This document shows positions 31,844 through 42,034 of a DNA stretch of 64,000 bases, one piece after another; position 1 is the first letter of the stretch; each line of letters starts with the position of its first letter. Made by a program: the position numbers and the translations under genes. The stretch comes from Cinnamomum chago (taxonomy: Eukaryota; Streptophyta; Magnoliopsida; Laurales; Lauraceae). The stretch is taken from assembly GCA_038049695.1 (NCBI GenBank), contig CP142453.1, forward strand, positions 761,501 through 825,500. The letters run 5' to 3'. The notes below the pieces were generated by a model. The model saw only the letters and a list, made by a program, of their open reading frames with translations, did no database searches and was not told the origin of the DNA.

Positions 31844-33137
31844 CTGTAAATTGGTCAGGATTTCTTTATATATATATATTATATATATATAACACAAGAA
31901 TATTTCCCTATATATATGCATAATTATATTGGTTATAAGATAGGAATTTTTTTTTGGAATGGTATTATAAGATAGGATATTATGACATGATAAGTGAAAA
32001 TACCATTGTCGAGAAGGGGAGAAAAAAGGTACAACAACTCCATGCCCACAACTTCAAACAAAAAGCAAGCAAAGATTTGGCATTAACATTCCTCAGGCTT
32101 TTGTTTACAATGGGAGAAATGCCAGCTAAGGCCTTGTTATACTCCCTTCAATGCCATGAACCAAGAAAAATTGAATATTCCCACAATACGTAGTGAAATC
32201 AGTAAAACACTCCACTTGCCACCAATTTGACTAATTCAATTTCAAAAATAAACAGCCCTTCAATATGAAAAAGAAAAAGGAAATTCTTAGTATTCCTTAT
32301 TTGTTTATTTATTTATTTTGCTTTTCTCATTATAGTTTTCCTATATCACCATTTCCATTAAATGAAAATCATCCAAGCAATGAATCATAGGCCCATAGAA
32401 GCAACCATCCTAGCCCAAGAGCTTTTTTTTTTTTAATATGACCCAAGACCGAAAGCATAGTAAATGTGATGAAACATTGAACTTGAGAAGAAACCAGAAC
32501 ATAAGATATGTATTAGGATGTGTTTACCCAATAAGAATGTCACCGATCAAACAAATTGAGTTCATGAACTATAGAAAAATTAATGTCATGGATCGAACAA
32601 ACCGATGGCATCATGGAAAACCAAAACCAAACTAATTAGAATCTTTGGAATTCACAAATTAAAAACTGCAAACTAAACCAAAACCAAAGTTTTATGGGAG
32701 CTTGTAACAGCAGACCAGAGTGTAAGGGCTATCAGTATTTATTTGCAGTATTAGCCTGAATCAGATTATATTAATATCATTATCAAAAGAATAGAAGTAT
32801 CTTCTTCTTAAGGATAATACTACAAACTAAACAACTATACAATGGCAAGATTAAGAAACAAGCATAAAAAATTGGACTCACAACATGAACAAGGCACTCA
32901 AGAAATAGATAGCTGCATAAGAATTCAGAACAGATAGATTAAAAAAAAAAATTAACTGAAAACGAATGTACATAAGATTCCTAAATTGGATGAGAACATC
33001 AAACTCTTATTCTCGGCACAACATCAACACAACAAAAATTGCAGAAGTTGTTATTCATCAACTAAACAGTAGAGCTTAAAAGCAAAACATGCATTCTTAA
33101 ATGGATCAGAGAAACCAATACCAACCTCCCTCCCTCC
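31180..33137. other. AT-rich stretch between SINE fragment and V-ATPase gene
   Basis: It includes the 42-nt exon-like segment at 31802-31843 and, next to the V-ATPase stop, that gene's probable 3' UTR. Nothing else coding could be supported on either strand. Confidence 0.45.
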
Positions 33138-33923
33138 CTAGAAAATGATATCCTCATCCTTCTGTGCAGCCGCAGCCAACATGTTGTGCGCCGCAGTGAT
33201 TGAGACCCCCCTCTTCAGAGAAACCTTCTCCGCAACCTTCTCCTCTGCAAACTGCTGCGCTGCCGCGAGCTGCCTCTCGAGCTCCCTCTTCTTGTACCCC
33301 TGTATCTTCTTCAACCTGAAGAAATCCTCTCTTTCGAGCTCATCCAACTCCCCCTTAATATAACTGATTGTGTTCTCCAGCCTCGGCTTCACCACATTCT
33401 CCAAAGCATTCACTCTCCTATTCGTCGTCTTAATCGCCTCATCGAGGGTCAGGAATGATGTCTGGAGCGATGCGAGCTCAACGAGGACTTCGATCGCCTT
33501 CACATAGGCGCCACGGCAGAGCTGAATCTGCTGCCCGCCGCGGGCCAGACCAGTGAGATCATTCTTGGTCTCCCCTTCAGTGAAGTATTCGAACTTGGGG
33601 AGCTTGACTCCGGCGACGTTTTCCTGGCGGGACCGGACCTTGAGGGAGGCGGTGCGGACGTTCTCGAGGACGACGTGCTTGATGTTATCGCCGGCAACGT
33701 ATTTGGCTTCTGTAAGGGCAAAGGAAGATGCTTTCATGATATCGCCCATGGATTCCTTGGTGGAGACGATATTCTTGAGGATTTGACGGAATTGCATAGT
33801 CAGGGCGTCGGATTTCTTCTTGAGGAGGGCATGGCCACGGGTGGCGCCGACGAGGCGGGCCTTCATGACACCGAGCATAGTGACAGTGGGGACCACATTC
33901 AGACGCTGACTTTGGCCAGACAT
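33138..33923 (-). CDS. VHA-D: V-type proton ATPase subunit D, single exon, 261 aa
   Basis: This is an uninterrupted frame from MSGQSQRLNVVPTVTMLG to the C-terminal AAAAQKDEDIIF. The length (261 aa) and sequence are those of plant V-ATPase subunit D. The family signature covers residues 1-200: KARLVGATRGHALLKKKSDA near 21-40, then KYVAGDNIKHVVLENV, LPKFEYF and a long coiled coil through NRRVNALENVVKPRLENT. Subunit D forms the central rotor stalk of the V1 sector, coupling ATP hydrolysis in the A3B3 head to proton translocation into the vacuole and endomembranes. Codon use is GC-richer than the surroundings. A probable leader intron lies upstream (acceptor CTTTTCCAG near 34003, donor CTTTT/GTAAGT near 34356). 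The antisense frames here are shadows. Confidence 0.97.
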   Translation of the reverse strand: MSGQSQRLNVVPTVTMLGVMKARLVGATRGHALLKKKSDALTMQFRQILKNIVSTKESMGDIMKASSFALTEAKYVAGDNIKHVVLENVRTASLKVRSRQENVAGVKLPKFEYFTEGETKNDLTGLARGGQQIQLCRGAYVKAIEVLVELASLQTSFLTLDEAIKTTNRRVNALENVVKPRLENTISYIKGELDELEREDFFRLKKIQGYKKRELERQLAAAQQFAEEKVAEKVSLKRGVSITAAHNMLAAAAQKDEDIIF

Positions 33924-34399
33924 CGTGTTTGATGAAGATCTTCAGCTAGGGTTTTTTTCCCTCTTTCTTCTTCAGTAGAAGAAATGAGCAGATACTGATT
34001 CTGGAAAAGAAAAGAGAAAAATCAACCGGTTTTTACGATCTTAGGGCAACTGAAAAAAAAAAAAAATGCCTACGGATCTGAAAAAGAAAAGACTCCAAAA
34101 GATGCAGATCGAGAAATGTTGTGGGAATTTCAATAAGATCGAGATCTTAGATTAGATTAGAATAGAGGAGGAACTTTGTGGAAATGGATCGGAGTTTCTA
34201 CTATTCAGACTTTGATATTAGAATGATCTATGGGATCATGGGAGATTATATGTATACCTGTGAAATCGCGAAACCTGGAAAAGTAAAGTTAGAACAAGAA
34301 GTTGTTGAAAGATTTCGGTCAGAGGGAGAGGGAGAGGGGAAGAAAGAAAACTTACAAAAGTAATAGAGAGATTGATTTCCGAAGCTTTTCTCCTCCTCT

Positions 34400-34475
34400 T
34401 ATTCCTCCTCCTCTTCTTCTTCTTCTTCTTCTTCTTCTCCGACTCCTCTGTCTCTCTCTCTCTCTCTCTCTCCGG
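34400..34475 (-). promoter_or_regulatory. Purine-rich GAA/GA tract in the VHA-D leader
   Basis: Read on the minus strand this is (GA)n followed by (GAA)n and GGA repeats, upstream of the proposed leader intron and downstream of a TATA-like TATTTATATTAAAAG near 34505-34519. Such tracts are common in plant promoters and leaders and bind GAGA-type factors. Transcription start is not known. Confidence 0.5.
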
Positions 34476-34692
34476 ACAAAGCCTTCTCAGAAGTCGGACC
34501 TTTCTTTTAATATAAATAATACTAGGAAATTAGACATGTGACTGATCTGATCCAGAGCTGCACATTGGGGTGTTCATGGGCCCAGATGAGGTATATCCAG
34601 GCCCGGTCCAAGCTTGGCCAGTTTGAAAATCTAGTCCCACCCGAGTTTACTTTATTTATATATAAGTAATATAGGGATTTTTCTTTTTTTTA

Positions 34693-34780
34693 ATGATTAG
34701 CTCAAGTGGTGGTGACACATCCAGATTCGAGATGGAATCAATGTCTTTTAAGTCCCATGGGATTCTCTGTCCTCTTAACT
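34693..34780 (+). mobile_element. SINE-like tRNA-derived head interrupted downstream by Copia
   Basis: TTAGCTCAAGTGGTGGTGAC resembles a pol III A box, and CCAGATTCGAGATGG, 25 nt on, resembles a B box. About 50 nt later the second Copia element begins, inserted at a GGCCC target. Confidence 0.4.
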
Positions 34781-34789
34781 TTAGGGCCC

Positions 34790-35051
34790 TATTACACGTC
34801 AGCCCAACCAAGCACAACCGAGCCAAGCAAAACATCCAAAAGATACAACAACAGCTCATGGCTCTTCAATTAGCAGCTCTATTTATGTATACTTTCTTTT
34901 TCTATTCCTCTATTTTAGGATCTAATCTATAATTAGCAGTCTTTGATTTCTATCCCAATGATTGGGGATCTTAATTGTAACACAATCTCACATGTAATCT
35001 GTATATAAATAGACATCATGCTCAATATATATGAATTTCTCAGAATTTTCA
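34790..35051 (+). repeat. 5' LTR of the Copia element
   Basis: It begins TATTACACG and ends AGAATTTTCA. It contains CTGTATATAAAT as a probable TATA box. It matches 39532-39791 except for scattered changes. Confidence 0.95.
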
Positions 35052-35069
35052 TGGTATCAGAGCTTTTCC
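35052..35069 (+). other. Primer binding site of the Copia element
   Basis: TGGTATCAGAGC immediately follows the 5' LTR. It is complementary to the initiator Met-tRNA 3' end. Confidence 0.92.
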
Positions 35070-35098
35070 TGTGGTATCATCTCTTAACATTTTTTACA

Positions 35099-35925
35099 AT
35101 GTCATCTCCTACATCCTCTTCAGTCAATGAGAATTTCAATTCACCATATTATCTGCATCATTCTGATAATCCTGGAACTATTCTCGTCTCAACCCCACTC
35201 ACGGGAGACAACTATCCCACTTGGAAGAGAGCCATGAGAATGGCCCTCTGTGCCAAAAACAAGATGCGATTTGTCGATGGGTCACTGCCAAAACCCACTT
35301 CACCTCCGGCTGACATTCAAGCATGGGAGCGCTGCAATTTCATGGTGCTTTCGTGGATCTTAAATGTACTTTCAAAAACCCTTGCGGACAACATCATCTA
35401 TGCTGAGACATCGCATGGTGTTTGGAAAGAACTTGAAGACAAGTTTTCAAAAAGCAATGCGCCTCGCATCTACCATCTCAAGCGATCAATTGCTGTGATC
35501 CAACAAGGTACTCAATCCCTCGCTGAATATTTCACACGGTTGAAAGTATTGTGGGATGAGTTAGCATCATATACTATTATTCGTGACTGTACTTGTGGTG
35601 CACACAAGAACTGCATTTGTGATGCACACAAATGCTGTATCAGCAGCCCTCCAAAGTGAAAAAGTCTACAGTTCTTAATGGGACTCAACGACAGTTTTGC
35701 CCATGTCTGATCCCAAATTCTCACTATGGATCCTTTTCTAGATGTCAACAGTGCCTATAGCTTATTGTTGCAGGATGAACAACAACGAGAGTTCACCCCA
35801 ATAGTCACACATGACAGTGTGGCTCTTGCTTCAGACCGAACTGCCATAAATCAGCAGAGTTCAGCATATAATGGGCAATTTGGCAATCATTCCTCTGGTG
35901 GCCATGGACGAGGGCGAGGTTGAGG
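35099..35925 (+). pseudogene. Copia gag, interrupted
   Basis: The ATG at 35099 opens MSSPTSSSVNENFNSPYYL, then PLTGDNYPTWKRAMRMAL and RFVDGSLPKP, the N-terminal gag domain. SLAEYFTRLKVLWDEL marks the central gag. A stop follows CCISSPPK at 35659, and the sequence continues in another frame (MDPFLDVNSAYSLLL) to a second stop after the Gly/Arg-rich GGHGRGRG. The zinc knuckle follows in a third frame (CDHCNVYGHT) and lacks its last Cys in frame. Confidence 0.85.
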
Positions 35926-36184
35926 CCGGCCTTTCTGCGATCACTGCAATGTTTATGGTCACACGCCAAACTTGCTGGCCTCTCAATGGTTATCCTCCAG
36001 GTTTTCAAGGACGTGGGCGCGGTAAAGGCAAGGACAGTTTTTCTTCAATGGGCCTTTCCACCAGCAGCAACAAACTGAAGTTGCTGCCCCAGCTAATGCA
36101 GTACCTGGACCAGATTTAAATGCTTCTAATGCTTGTTCTTCTACATCGCTTCTTCCCCCTCTCTCTGTCGAACAATATCAACAG

Positions 36185-39100
36185 TTGCTCACTCTTCTGA
36201 GTAATGACAGTACTTCCATCTCAGCAAACTTCTCAGGTACATCATGCAACTCTGTTTATAATCCACATTCTAACTGGATAATAGACAATGGAGCTTCAGA
36301 TCACATGTCACCACATTTATCTTTTTTTAAATCTGCTGAAACTATTTCTAATGCTAAACCTGTTCGTTTGCCAACAGGGCAAACTATGCCCATTTCCCAT
36401 AAAGGTTCCGTCTCACTTTCTCCTCATATTGACTTACAAAATGTCTTATGTGTTCCTTCCTTTAATTTTAGTCTTTTTTCAGTAAGTCAATTAACCAAGT
36501 CTTTAAAGCGTGCTGTCATTTTTTTTCCTACCTTTTGTATTTTTCAGGACTTGTCCTCGAGGAAGCTGATTGGAGCGGGGGAAATGCATGATCACCTCTA
36601 TCATTTTTTTTTTTTTTTGCCTTCTTTTAATAATGCAAGTGTTTGTTTAGCAAAATGTGCCCAGTCTCCTACACTTTGGCACAAAAGGTTTGGCCATCCA
36701 TCAAACAATCATTTAGCTAGTTTAGCACCTTTCATTTTAAATAATTCTACATTTTCTGGTTGTAAGGATTTTTCTTGTGATGTATGTCATTTAGCTAAAC
36801 AGACTCGTCTTCCTTTTCCTTTAAGCAATAGTCGCAGTAAGACTCCTTTTGACTTAATTCACTGCGATATTTGGGGTGGATATCCTACAGCCTCACACAC
36901 AGGTGCACATTATTTTTTGACACTTGTGGATGATTATTCATGCTGCACATGGGTATACTTGATGAAATATAAATCTGATACATATAATTTTCTTACCTCT
37001 TTTTGTGCCCTGGCTAATACTCAATTTGGTTACCCTATTAAAAAAATTCAAACTGATAATGGTACCGAATTTTTATCTCATCAGATGCAACAATTTTTCT
37101 CTCAAAATGGCATAATCCATCAACGAACATGTGTTGGCACACCCCAACAAAATGGCACCGTTGAACGTAAGCATCGACACATCCTTGAGGTGGCACGTGC
37201 CTTGCGTTTCCAAGCAAACTTACCCATTTCTTTTTGGGGTGAATGTATTTTGACTGCCACTTATCTTATCAATCGCATTCCTACACCCATCTTATCAGGA
37301 AAAACCCCTCATGAAATGCTTTTTAATAAAAAAACCAAACTACCACCATCTTCGTGTTTTTGGTTGTTTATGCTATGCACATAATCATGGGCCTCATCGT
37401 CACAAATTCGATCCTAGAGCCTTCTGTTGTGTTTTCATTGGATACCCATATGGTCAAAAAGGGTATCGTGTTTACGATCTAGAATCCAAAAATATTTTTA
37501 CCTCACGGGATGTCCTTTTTCAAGAGGATATTTTTCCATTTCAAAGTCACCAACCTCCCAAACATGGTTCTGTCATACCTTTACCTGCACCTGATTTCCC
37601 AATTCCTACACCACCCACACCACCCACTTCATCTAATCCTCTTTCTCCACCACCTAACATGTCATCAACTTCATCTCCAATGTCCCCACCTTCTTCACCT
37701 ACATCTCCAATTTCCTTGTCGTCCCCTATGTCCTCCCACTCAAATGATGGGTTGGAACCAAACCCATCTTCACCATCACAACCTCCTCTTCGTCGGTCTT
37801 CATGTACTCATTCTCGTCCCTCTCATTTGAATGACTATGTCTGTTTTTCAGCAAATGGTCCATCTGCACTTTCCCTTACCTCCAATTCAGATTCTTCAAC
37901 AGGTACTTTATATCCCATTTCCAAATATATCTCTTATAATAACTTTTCTGCTTCTCATTTTGCTTTTCTAACAAATATCTCCTCCACTGATGAGCCCACA
38001 TCCTATATCGAAGCAATCAAACATTCTCATTGGCGTGCTGCCATGGAAGCAGAAATTCAAGCATTAAAAGCAAACCATACTTGGTCTTTACAGCATTTGC
38101 CTCCTGGTAAGCAACCCATTGGTTGTCGATGGGTCTACAAAATCAAGCGAAAGGCAGATGGCACCATCGAGCGATACAAAGCTCGCCTTGTTGCCAAAGG
38201 CTACACTAAAAAAGAAGGATTAGATTACACTAATACTTTTGCACCTGTGGCTAAACTTGTCATTGTTCGTTGTCTTCTTGCTGTTGCGTCTATTTGGGGT
38301 TGGCCTTTACACCAACTTGATGTCAACAATGCCTTCCTCCATGGTACTCTTAAAGAGGAAGTTTATGTGTTTACCACCTGGATTTGGTAAACAGGGGAAG
38401 CAGCGCGTATGTAGGCTACACAAGTCTCTTTATGGCTTGAAACAAGCCTCTCGCAATTGGTTTGCAACTCTTACAATGGCTCTCAGGCATGCAGGTTTCC
38501 GCCAATCAATTGCAGATTATTCTTTATTCACTAAGCACAGCTCCGCCAGTTTCACAACAGTTCTTATATATGTTGATGATATTATTATCACGGGTGACAA
38601 TAAGCATGGGATCCAAGCACTTATCTCTTATTTAAAGCAGTGTTTTCACATTAAGGATTTGGGTCCCTTGAAGTACTTTCTTGAGATTGAAGTTGCCCGT
38701 ACAAAGACAAGGATTTTTCTTAATCAATGAAAATACACCCTGGACATTCTTACAGAAACTGGCTTATTGGGTGCAAAACCAAGCCCATTTCCTATGGAAT
38801 AAATCTCAAGCTGTCTATTGATTCAGGAACTTTATTGCCTGATCCTAGTTCCTATCGACGCCTCATTGGTCGTCTCCTCTATCTTACAATAACAAGGCCG
38901 GACATCACATTTTCAGTTAATTACCTTAGTCAATTTCTACAATCGCCTCGTCAACCTCACTATGATGCTGCTATTCGCATAGTTCGTTATCTAAAATCCG
39001 CTCCAGGCAAAGGCATTTTTCTCCCCTCCAATGGCTCTCTTCAAATTTCAGCCTTTTTCGATTCTGATAGGGCTGCTTGTCCAAACACTAGACGCTCCAT

Positions 39101-39510
39101 CACAAGCTATTTCACCATGTTGGGGAATAGTCCTCTTTCATGGAAATAAAAAAAACAACCCACAGTTTCTCGTTCATCCGCAGAGGCAAAATATCGGGCC
39201 ATGGCCTCTGCCACTTGTGAATTAATTTGGTTGAAAATTTTATTAAGTGATCTTGACATTTCTCACCCGCAACCCATGCGTCTCTTTTGTGATAATCAAG
39301 CAGCCCAGCTTATTGCAACCAACCCAGTTTTTCATGAGCGCACCAAACACATTGAAATTGACTGTCATTTGATTCGGGAGCACATACAGTCAGGTCTAAT
39401 TGCAACATCTTTTATTCCTTCATGGTACTAGCAGGCGGATATTCTCACTAAACCATCGGGCAAGATACAATTTCATCAACTGTTATCCAAGTTGGGCGTT
39501 ATTGATCTCC
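36185..39510 (+). pseudogene. Copia pol (protease-integrase-RT-RNase H), frameshifted
   Basis: The first 399-aa frame carries protease WIIDNGASDHM (Asn where Ser/Thr is expected in the D-S/T-G-A motif). It continues with the integrase zinc region LWHKRFGHPS...CDVCHLAK, then the catalytic triad in HCDIWGG, QTDNGTEF and GTVERKHR. A one-base change in an A run near 37330 shifts the frame to FGCLCYAHN onwards. The reverse transcriptase follows (WRAAMEAEIQALKANHTW, QLDVNNAFLHG; YVDDIIITG in the next frame after a shift near 38370). Further breaks are a TGA near 38728, a shift near 38800, a TAA near 39147 and a TAG at 39429 within RNase H ([19 protein letters not shown]). Polyprotein expression from this copy is not possible. 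Confidence 0.92.
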
Positions 39511-39531
39511 ACGCTCCAACTTGAGGGGGAG

Positions 39532-39791
39532 TATTACACGAGCCCAACCAAGCACAACCCAGCCAAGTAGAATATCCAGAAGATGCAACAACAGCTCATG
39601 GCTCTTCAATTAGCCGCTCTATTTATGTATACTTCATTTTTCTATTCCTCTGTTTTAGGATCTAATCTGTAATTAGCAATCTTTGATTTCTATCCCACTG
39701 ATTGGGGATCTTAATTGTAACACAATCTCACATGTAATCTGTATATAAACAAACATCATACTCAATATATAGGAATTTCACAGAATTTTCA
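39532..39791 (+). repeat. 3' LTR of the Copia element
   Basis: It starts directly after the polypurine tract with TATTACACG and ends AGAATTTTCA, followed by the GGCCC duplication. Confidence 0.95.
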
Positions 39792-39989
39792 GGCCCCTTT
39801 GCCACTTTACTAAAAGTCATATAAAGCCTTCATTTTTACGAGGTTTTTCTCGTCTTTTTAACTTTAGAGCCCCTTTGGCACTTTATCAGTTTATCAAGTA
39901 AAAGTCATATAAAGACTTCATTTTTAAGACGAGGGGTCACACTTTTTCAAAATTCCCTCCTCCTTTATAAAACATAAAATAAAAAAGTA

Positions 39990-40242
39990 ACCTCCTTTCT
40001 ATGTTAAAAGCGACACTTTTTTTACTTTTACCGGCGGCCACCGACCGCCGGTAAAACTTTTAGCGGCGGCCAGAGTAAAATTTAGCGGGGGCCATAAAAA
40101 CGCCGTTAAGATTTATACTCACTCTATCTATACCCTCGCTACGCGACGGCCACTGGGGCCGCCGCTAAAACTTTTACCGGCGGCCAATACCACTTTTACC
40201 GGCGGCCGCCGGCCCCCGCTATAAGCATTTTTTCTTGTAGTG
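39990..40242. mobile_element. CACTA (En/Spm) transposon end with GC-rich subterminal repeats
   Basis: It ends at 40242 with the reverse complement of CACTACAAGAAAAAATGC, a characteristic CACTA terminus. Inward, short repeats such as ACCGGCGGCC and TAGCGGCGGCC occur six or more times in both orientations, the usual subterminal transposase-binding array. No matching left terminus was found, so this is an end fragment or a strongly rearranged copy next to the Copia. Confidence 0.7.
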
Positions 40243-40834
40243 AAGACAAAAAAAAAAAAAAAAAAGAACTCCATTTTTTTATACAAAAAATAAAAAAAAT
40301 TTCATACCAAACAACTAAAAATAAAAATATCATCATAATCTACTTATATTTTATTCTCTCTTGATTCAATGACTTACTTCATCTTTATTTTACAGTAAAA
40401 TTATCAAATGGGCCCTAGGGCTGTTTGGTAAATTTAGAGAAATCCTAGATTAAAATGAGTGAAAATCCACCGTGGGGCCCACCTACTGGAATCTCAATTT
40501 TATTATTTTTAAAATTATTTATATGAATCGGTTTTCTATTTATTTATTTGTTTGTTTTTGGTACCGAAGTGGTCATATCACAAAAACATTTTCTACTGGT
40601 TTCAAATTACATTACATTTCAATTTTAAAGTGATACTGTCTGATCAATTGAATAGATAGATACCGTCAGATAAACTTTTCATTGGAAGGAATTTAGGAAA
40701 TGTTTTCACATCAAAGTGGGTAAAGTTGAAGAAACAAGGGAAGATTCCTTTGGTAGAAATTCACAAATAGATAGAGCCCACCTTTTTTATTTGTTGTTGA
40801 GTGGTTTTAATATAAGAACCCGTATCCTTTGAGG

Positions 40835-41062
40835 CTTTTTTATTCCCCACTAGGGGAGGGTTCTCGATCTTTTTGGCCGGACTATATTCTCCGGGCCTAT
40901 AGAGAAGTTGGGTAAAACTCCCTGTGGCCCCGAGATGGTAGCATAAGTGGACTCAACCTTTGGTACCTGAAGAGGGGACAACCGAGGTGGATACCATAAC
41001 CTTTAGCTCCGGAAGAGAGAGGAACTGTGATCCTGACCACTCGGCCAACCCCTTGTGTTAAT
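40835..41062 (-). mobile_element. tRNA-derived SINE family S, copy with head and 3' module
   Basis: On the minus strand it begins with GGGGTTGGCCGAGTGGTCAG (tRNA-Leu/Ser-like A box), then AAAGGTTGAGTCCAC (B box). The shared 3' module follows: GGGGCCACAGGGAGTTTTAC, GGCCCGGAGAATATAGTCC and GAGAACCCTCCCC. Its plus-strand order is the reverse of copy 1 at 15009. Confidence 0.65.
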
Positions 41063-41109
41063 GGAATGAAACTCCCACATTGGGGCCTACGTATTGAAAC
41101 TCGAACCAT

Positions 41110-42034
41110 TCAAAATAAATGCCCCTCAAGTGCATGGGTTTATCCTCAAATTTCACCTCAATAAAAAAAAATTTACCCTTGGATTGACGGTTTAATAAGA
41201 AAAAATAATGATTAACACAATCTTATGCATATTTATTATCATGTGTCTTCATCAAACTGTGAATCCTACAGTGGGAGAAACTCCGATTGACGTCAAATTT
41301 GAGAACACCCCATAATCTGGTGGGAGTTTTTTTTTTTTTTTGAATGGGTTTGGATTTCAATTGATGGGACCCCCACTGTGTAGTTACACTACTTTTTAAC
41401 TCAAGATTTCTCTGGGTATATAAAGCCACTGAGGATCCAGACTGATCACATGCTCTGATCATATTTTACAGTTGTGGCCTGATCTTGCTCTTCTATCTCC
41501 ATTGTGTATGTTGACTAACTAGCAACGCATCATCAGTGCACTTGTGAATGACATGGGAAGCGTATACATGGCAAGTCTTGTGAAGCTGTGCGTGCTAGTA
41601 GAATCCATGATCAAAAGGCCTAGTGATGGTTTGATTGGCATATCAAAACAACAGTGGTCGACCATTCCAGTACCTGTTATTACTTGCTAACATGTGATCT
41701 CCCTTCAATCACCATCCACACTGAAGAAAAAGGGGACAGAGAATGCATTGATAGGTAACAATCTGAGACTCCGCAAACTTAACTGACAATGTCTCAAATA
41801 CTTCAGACTTTGCTAAAAACCAAAACAAGCACCCGAGGCCCAACCAACTTACAGTACAAGCCAAAAGGCATTTAAGGGAAAGCAAGTAAAATGTGCCAGA
41901 TGAATATTTGTTGAATTAAACAAGATTTCAAGTGAAAAAAGCTATAGCAAAGGTGGCTCAAGATATGCTTTGCCCACCAGTTGGATACAATTCGACCCAT
42001 AGAGCCAGAATTGTCACCAATCTAGTGCAACTGT
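41110..42034. other. Flank of cullin-3 3' end, no other gene seen
   Basis: The part nearest 42034 is probably the cullin-3 3' UTR on the minus strand. The rest is AT-rich with poly-T runs and chance frames only. Confidence 0.5.

Larger units (their letters stand above)
34790..39791 (+). mobile_element. Ty1/copia retrotransposon with both LTRs, coding region broken
   Basis: It runs 5002 bp, with LTRs of 262 and 260 bp and a perfect 5-bp target duplication GGCCC (34785-34789 and 39792-39796). A primer site (TGGTATCAGAGC, 35052) and a polypurine tract (TTGAGGGGGAG, 39521-39531) are in place. Gag, protease, integrase, reverse transcriptase and RNase H are in Copia order. By eye the LTRs differ at about 18 positions plus one 2-nt indel, so insertion is fairly recent. 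The coding region carries stops and frameshifts, listed in the pol entry, so this copy cannot make its own proteins. Confidence 0.96.

Noticed and set aside
33145-33932. Antisense ORFs over the V-ATPase subunit D gene
   Set aside because: Shadows of a conserved 261-aa frame; no independent motif.
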